Assembly (NCBI GenBank): GCA_019649035.1
Contig: BMAT01013600.1
Location: forward strand, 27,401-57,880
From: Elysia marginata
Lineage: Eukaryota > Mollusca > Gastropoda > Plakobranchidae
Direction: 5' to 3'
Length of the DNA: 30,480 nt
Shown here: in pieces, positions 26,701 through 30,480 of the stretch
How the letters are laid out: every line of letters begins with the position of its first letter
Position numbering within the stretch: the stretch's first letter is position 1
Made by a program: the position numbers and the translations under genes
Notes under the pieces: generated by a model
What the model was told of the DNA's origin: nothing
Databases searched by the model: none
The model's input: the letters and a program-made list of their open reading frames with translations, nothing else

Positions 26701-29700
26701 AGGCAAAAAAAAGACAGGACACCCTTCAGTTCAGATAACTTTAGGGGAAGGAGAGGAGTTTTCCCAAATACAAAAAAAATTTATCCCTTGTAATTTTCTA
26801 TTAAAAAAAAGTATGCATCTCTTAAATTATGAATTAGAGATTCTCCGTATAAGCATGCCTGATGCAAGCTTAGGGGATGTAAAACTACTGAATGAATGAG
26901 AGAAACTTTGGTTGGTATCCTAAGCTTTTGACGTGGACCTCATCGGTTCATCTTAAGTCGAATCCACTTTAGATTTTTGGGTAAAGAATGCACTGCTTGT
27001 TAAGAAATAAGATACAAGAATACAAAGAAAACGACAATTAAGTTAAATTCGAGCAGCATCAACAGTAACAAGAATAGATAAGAGTTTGACATAAAACGAT
27101 TTAAAGCACTGGGCTATGAAATAAGTAGATGAGCGTGATGGCAAGGGAGAATCCAGGGAGAAAATAACAACAGCAGTTGCAACAAATCAGGACATAGTAC
27201 TGCTATTGATATCTTATTGGATAAACGACACATAACTATGTATAATGTAGAATAAATACAGACAAGATGCTAACAGAGGCATCAAAATATTTCCAATGCT
27301 ATGCAAGACATTAAAGCCGAGTCAAAACAAGATGCCTTGAATTGTGCAGGTCTAACAGTGAAACCTGCGTCATAAATATCAATTGAATGAGGAAAAATTG
27401 ATGATAAATTGATATCAAATCGGACTGTTACGGCCATGTGACTATTACATATGAACTTCTAAAAATGAGTAGGCCCAAAATATCAATCAATGCATACTCT
27501 CCACCACCTCATGTCAATCAGCTTCCTGTCTTTCTGTATCTGGAGTGTAAACCATATGGGAGATACTGCACTTGGTTTGCCCAGTTTCACTTTGCAACTC
27601 TAGCGACTGCATGCACTTCCTACTTTAAAAAATTCAAAATGGACATAGAACTAGTTGATTCTCAGCCCACAAACTATTGTGGTAAAAAATTTAAAAAATA
27701 TTTTTTTTCCATATTCAATAAATATAAAACAATAACTCAAAATAACCTGGTAAATTCTTGGTAAAAAACGACACTCTGTTGTAATTGTATCCAGAAACTT
27801 CTGCAGAGTCTAGAGACCAACTTGAAATTTGCTTGTACCACTCCCCTCAAAAATTTTAAGTCAATACTGGCTTTCTGAGTAGATCTTCTCTTCACAAAAA
27901 TAACCAGGTCAACATATACAGAAAATCATACAAAGTAATCATACATGCAGTTCCTTTGAGGTTTTTTGCCTGCATTAAAAAAAAAACAACTTAGTTCTAT
28001 AAATATAATTTGAGGAGCTCAACACAGCTCAATGATAGGCTGAGCCTCACAACACGCAGCGCACTCAGCAAGCTGTTATTTCCACTATGTGAACCTGCAC
28101 ATATTTTGTGTCAACACAATTTTTTTACATTAAATTATAAACCAAAAAAAAATTCTGGCACCTTAACTATCATAAATGCAACTTTGCTTCCTTTTTGTCT
28201 AAGTTAAAATCAGAGTCGGCAGTAACAAAATGTAAATATAACTGTAAAACAAAGGATTTTAAAGATTATAAAATAAAGTTGGCTTGGGGGAGGGGAGGGG
28301 GTGTAAATTGGTAATTTGTACAATCCATTTCTACTTAAAATCTTTATGTACAAATATTAAAGCAAGTTAAAACAAATGTAGCACCAACAGAAGATAAACA
28401 GAATTTTCAATCTTTTTTTTTTGTTCTGCACTGCTCCAAATTTGAATCACTCTCACAGCCTGGCAAACAGGAGCAAAACTGTGGATGAGAGAGAGAGGTA
28501 GTTCCGTACACCCTCGTCATACCATACATAATTCAGCGTTAATTATCATTTTTTGAAAATTGTGATTCCTTGTTCAACTAGCACTGTGGTTCAAAGTCAG
28601 AGGATTTTAAAAAAAAACCAAAACAATATTTTTCCCATAATACTAATAAAAGTTTGGGGTCAGGAATTTAATTTTGGGGAAAAACTTTGTTAATCCAATT
28701 TTAAATCCTGAAAACAGAGCTCTAGCATCTATTCAAGAAATTCGTTCGGAGTTAAAAGACCTAATTTCTCCAAAGTATCAATGCATTTAAAATGGCATTT
28801 GACACAATGGACTCAATTCAACATGTTCTACGAGATTATTTTCTTTCTCTTATGTACAGAAATTTTTAAAATAACCACAGGGAAAACGAAGACCAGATTG
28901 AGCTAATTACCTTTGTGTTAATGCTTTTCTGATGCTGTTTAATTAAATACTTAAATGCATATGTCTGTGCGTAAATCTAAATTAAGTTATAAGTGCAGAC
29001 CAGTGAAATTTTTTAAAGTAGACAAACAAGAGTTAAAAGAATGGAACATAATTAATAATGTATGATTCATTAAATTAAAACAAAATTTTTGTACACTTTG
29101 GTGTTGAGAAAGCAAAACAAAAAAATTAGCATGCGACAAAATTAATAGGTTAATTTGAGACAGCGAGGAACTTGGAGAGAGCTCACCTCCAATGGGAGGA
29201 AAATTGAGAGAAAGCAGGCAACATTTCTGTGGCCTAATCTTCAACCAAAAAACAAAATCATTTAATGATTAGGAAACAAAATTGGCAGTATTATTTATAC
29301 AGAAGGTGATATCAGTCATGGTGTCTGTCTCACCAAAATTAATCATTGCCTTACCTTGTAGAATGAAGAGATCATAGGAAGGCCAGATATTTACAAAATG
29401 TGCATAAATTAATGTATGAAACAAACAAGGAGTGAGCAGATTTTAAAATCTTGACAATGCTAACGCAAACACTCTCTCTCTCTGGCTGGCTTCGATGAAC
29501 TTGGCAAATGCAACATAATATTATTATAATGAAATCTAAATGTGCGTGGCAGTCCCAACAAGAAAAAGTTTAGCTGTGCTGTAGAATGGTTTTAGAGGTT
29601 TTGAATTTATTTCATAGTTTGTAAGTTTAGGGTTTGGATTCAGCAAATAAATTAAGACAGAGCGGCAATAATGGCAGTCTTGTTAACTTTTTTTTTTTAA

Positions 29701-30480
29701 GTTTCAAAGACAAAAACAAAATAATAATGTGACAATAGGTTCCATGTTGTTCAAAACTTATCCTCTCCTTATTGCTTTTAACCTTTTGAATTCATTGCTC
29801 TGGGTGGGTGAAATTTGCTTCCATTAAATAACTATTGAGTGTAAGTTGTAGCGGTTAATTCCCTTGCTAAAAAATTTGACAACAGGAAATTTTTCATTTT
29901 GCTATCTTATTTCTATCTTTTATTAGTAAGGGAAGATAACATAGATGGCAATCATGGGGTTTAACTTATGCAAGCTGTTTTGTATTTAAATGAGCTTCAC
30001 TACGAGTTATTGTGTTAATTTCAGACTTTCTACTTGACACCAATCTGTGGAATTATCAGGGTATACGTCCTAGAAATCTTGATACGAGTTGTACAGACTC
30101 TAGACAAGTACGTGACAAAATAAGTGAAGCCCAGGACTAATTGTTAGAACTGACCTTCCCAACTTTACACATCTTTAAAATTGAATTTTAATAATCTGAA
30201 GCTAGCGCTACAGCATGTTTTCTCGGTTCTCAATGATGTCACTAGATGGCTTGGGAGTTTGAAATTTTTAGGGACCATAATAGATACAATTATTTGGAAT
30301 AACAAATTTTGATTTAAAACTGCTTTCAATTGTAAATTTGCACTCTCGGAACTTTAAAAAATATAAAGTCCTATACAGTAAACATGCAAAAAAAAAAAAA
30401 AGAGATAAACTAGAACATTGTTTTAGTGATATGGATGTAACCTGAATGAGATGTAACTGCATTTATACAAACTCATAGCA
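23763..30480. other. AT-rich region without recognisable genes
   Basis: 6.7 kb in which every open frame is short and lacks domains, periodicity or homology that I recognise. It includes (TAA)n at 25144-25160, AAAC repeats at about 25011-25030 and many A/T homopolymers. It could be plain intergenic DNA, an intron, or a long 3' UTR of a gene beyond the right edge. Confidence 0.5.

Noticed and set aside
26648..26899. 83-codon open frame on the plus strand
   Set aside because: No recognisable domain, AT-driven composition, and no splice or promoter context; typical of random frames in this region.
8868..30215. GAAGCTAG(T/C)GCTACAGCA at 8868-8885 and 30198-30215
   Set aside because: A single 17-of-18 match between two places in 30 kb is within what chance allows, and the flanks show no similarity.
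1..30480. Prokaryote-type systems (CRISPR arrays, operons, toxin-antitoxin, phage)
   Set aside because: The window is eukaryotic: spliced exons, LINE and SINE elements, long AT-rich introns. No regularly spaced direct repeats or operon-like gene packing were seen.

Overview
This is a metazoan nuclear genomic window. The coding exons are interrupted by GT-AG introns of 0.5-2.6 kb, the background is AT-rich, and there are LINE and SINE insertions and a 627-nt assembly gap (15063-15689). Protein style and repeat types, including a tRNA-derived SINE typical of marine invertebrates, suggest a lophotrochozoan and most likely a mollusc. That placement is inference.

Layout. (1) 1-3772, minus: the 5' 1257 codons of a very large C2H2 zinc-finger protein that runs off the window. 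It has two N-terminal fingers followed by four copies of a reiterated finger module. (2) 3773-6374: AT-rich spacer. (3) 6375-8123, minus: a second, intronless C2H2 gene of 582 residues. It is a diverged tandem paralogue of the first, sharing the two N-terminal fingers and one copy of the module. (4) 8124-9893: divergent intergenic region, unusually rich in AGATCT/CTAG words and containing two perfect palindromes. (5) 9894-21863, plus: a nine-exon gene for TFIIIC subunit 5 (GTF3C5, Tau95/TFC1 family). All exon phases join into a 600-residue protein. Its introns hold an antisense RTE-like LINE fragment, a second LINE tail, diverged terminal-inverted-repeat elements, an 85-bp tandem repeat and the gap. 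(6) 21864-30480: no convincing gene. It contains a tRNA-derived SINE with probable target-site duplications (about 22888-23253), a perfect 91-bp inverted repeat (23506-23762) and short simple repeats.

How the genes relate. The two zinc-finger genes are probably nuclear DNA-binding proteins produced by local duplication. GTF3C5 is a housekeeping component of RNA polymerase III initiation and is transcribed head-to-head with the second zinc-finger gene, so the 1.8-kb spacer may be a shared promoter region. Nothing ties the zinc-finger genes functionally to Pol III. The most unusual items are the module-reiterated zinc-finger pair with its conserved inter-module motif, the acidic region that appears N-terminal rather than C-terminal in GTF3C5, and the perfect 91-bp hairpin.
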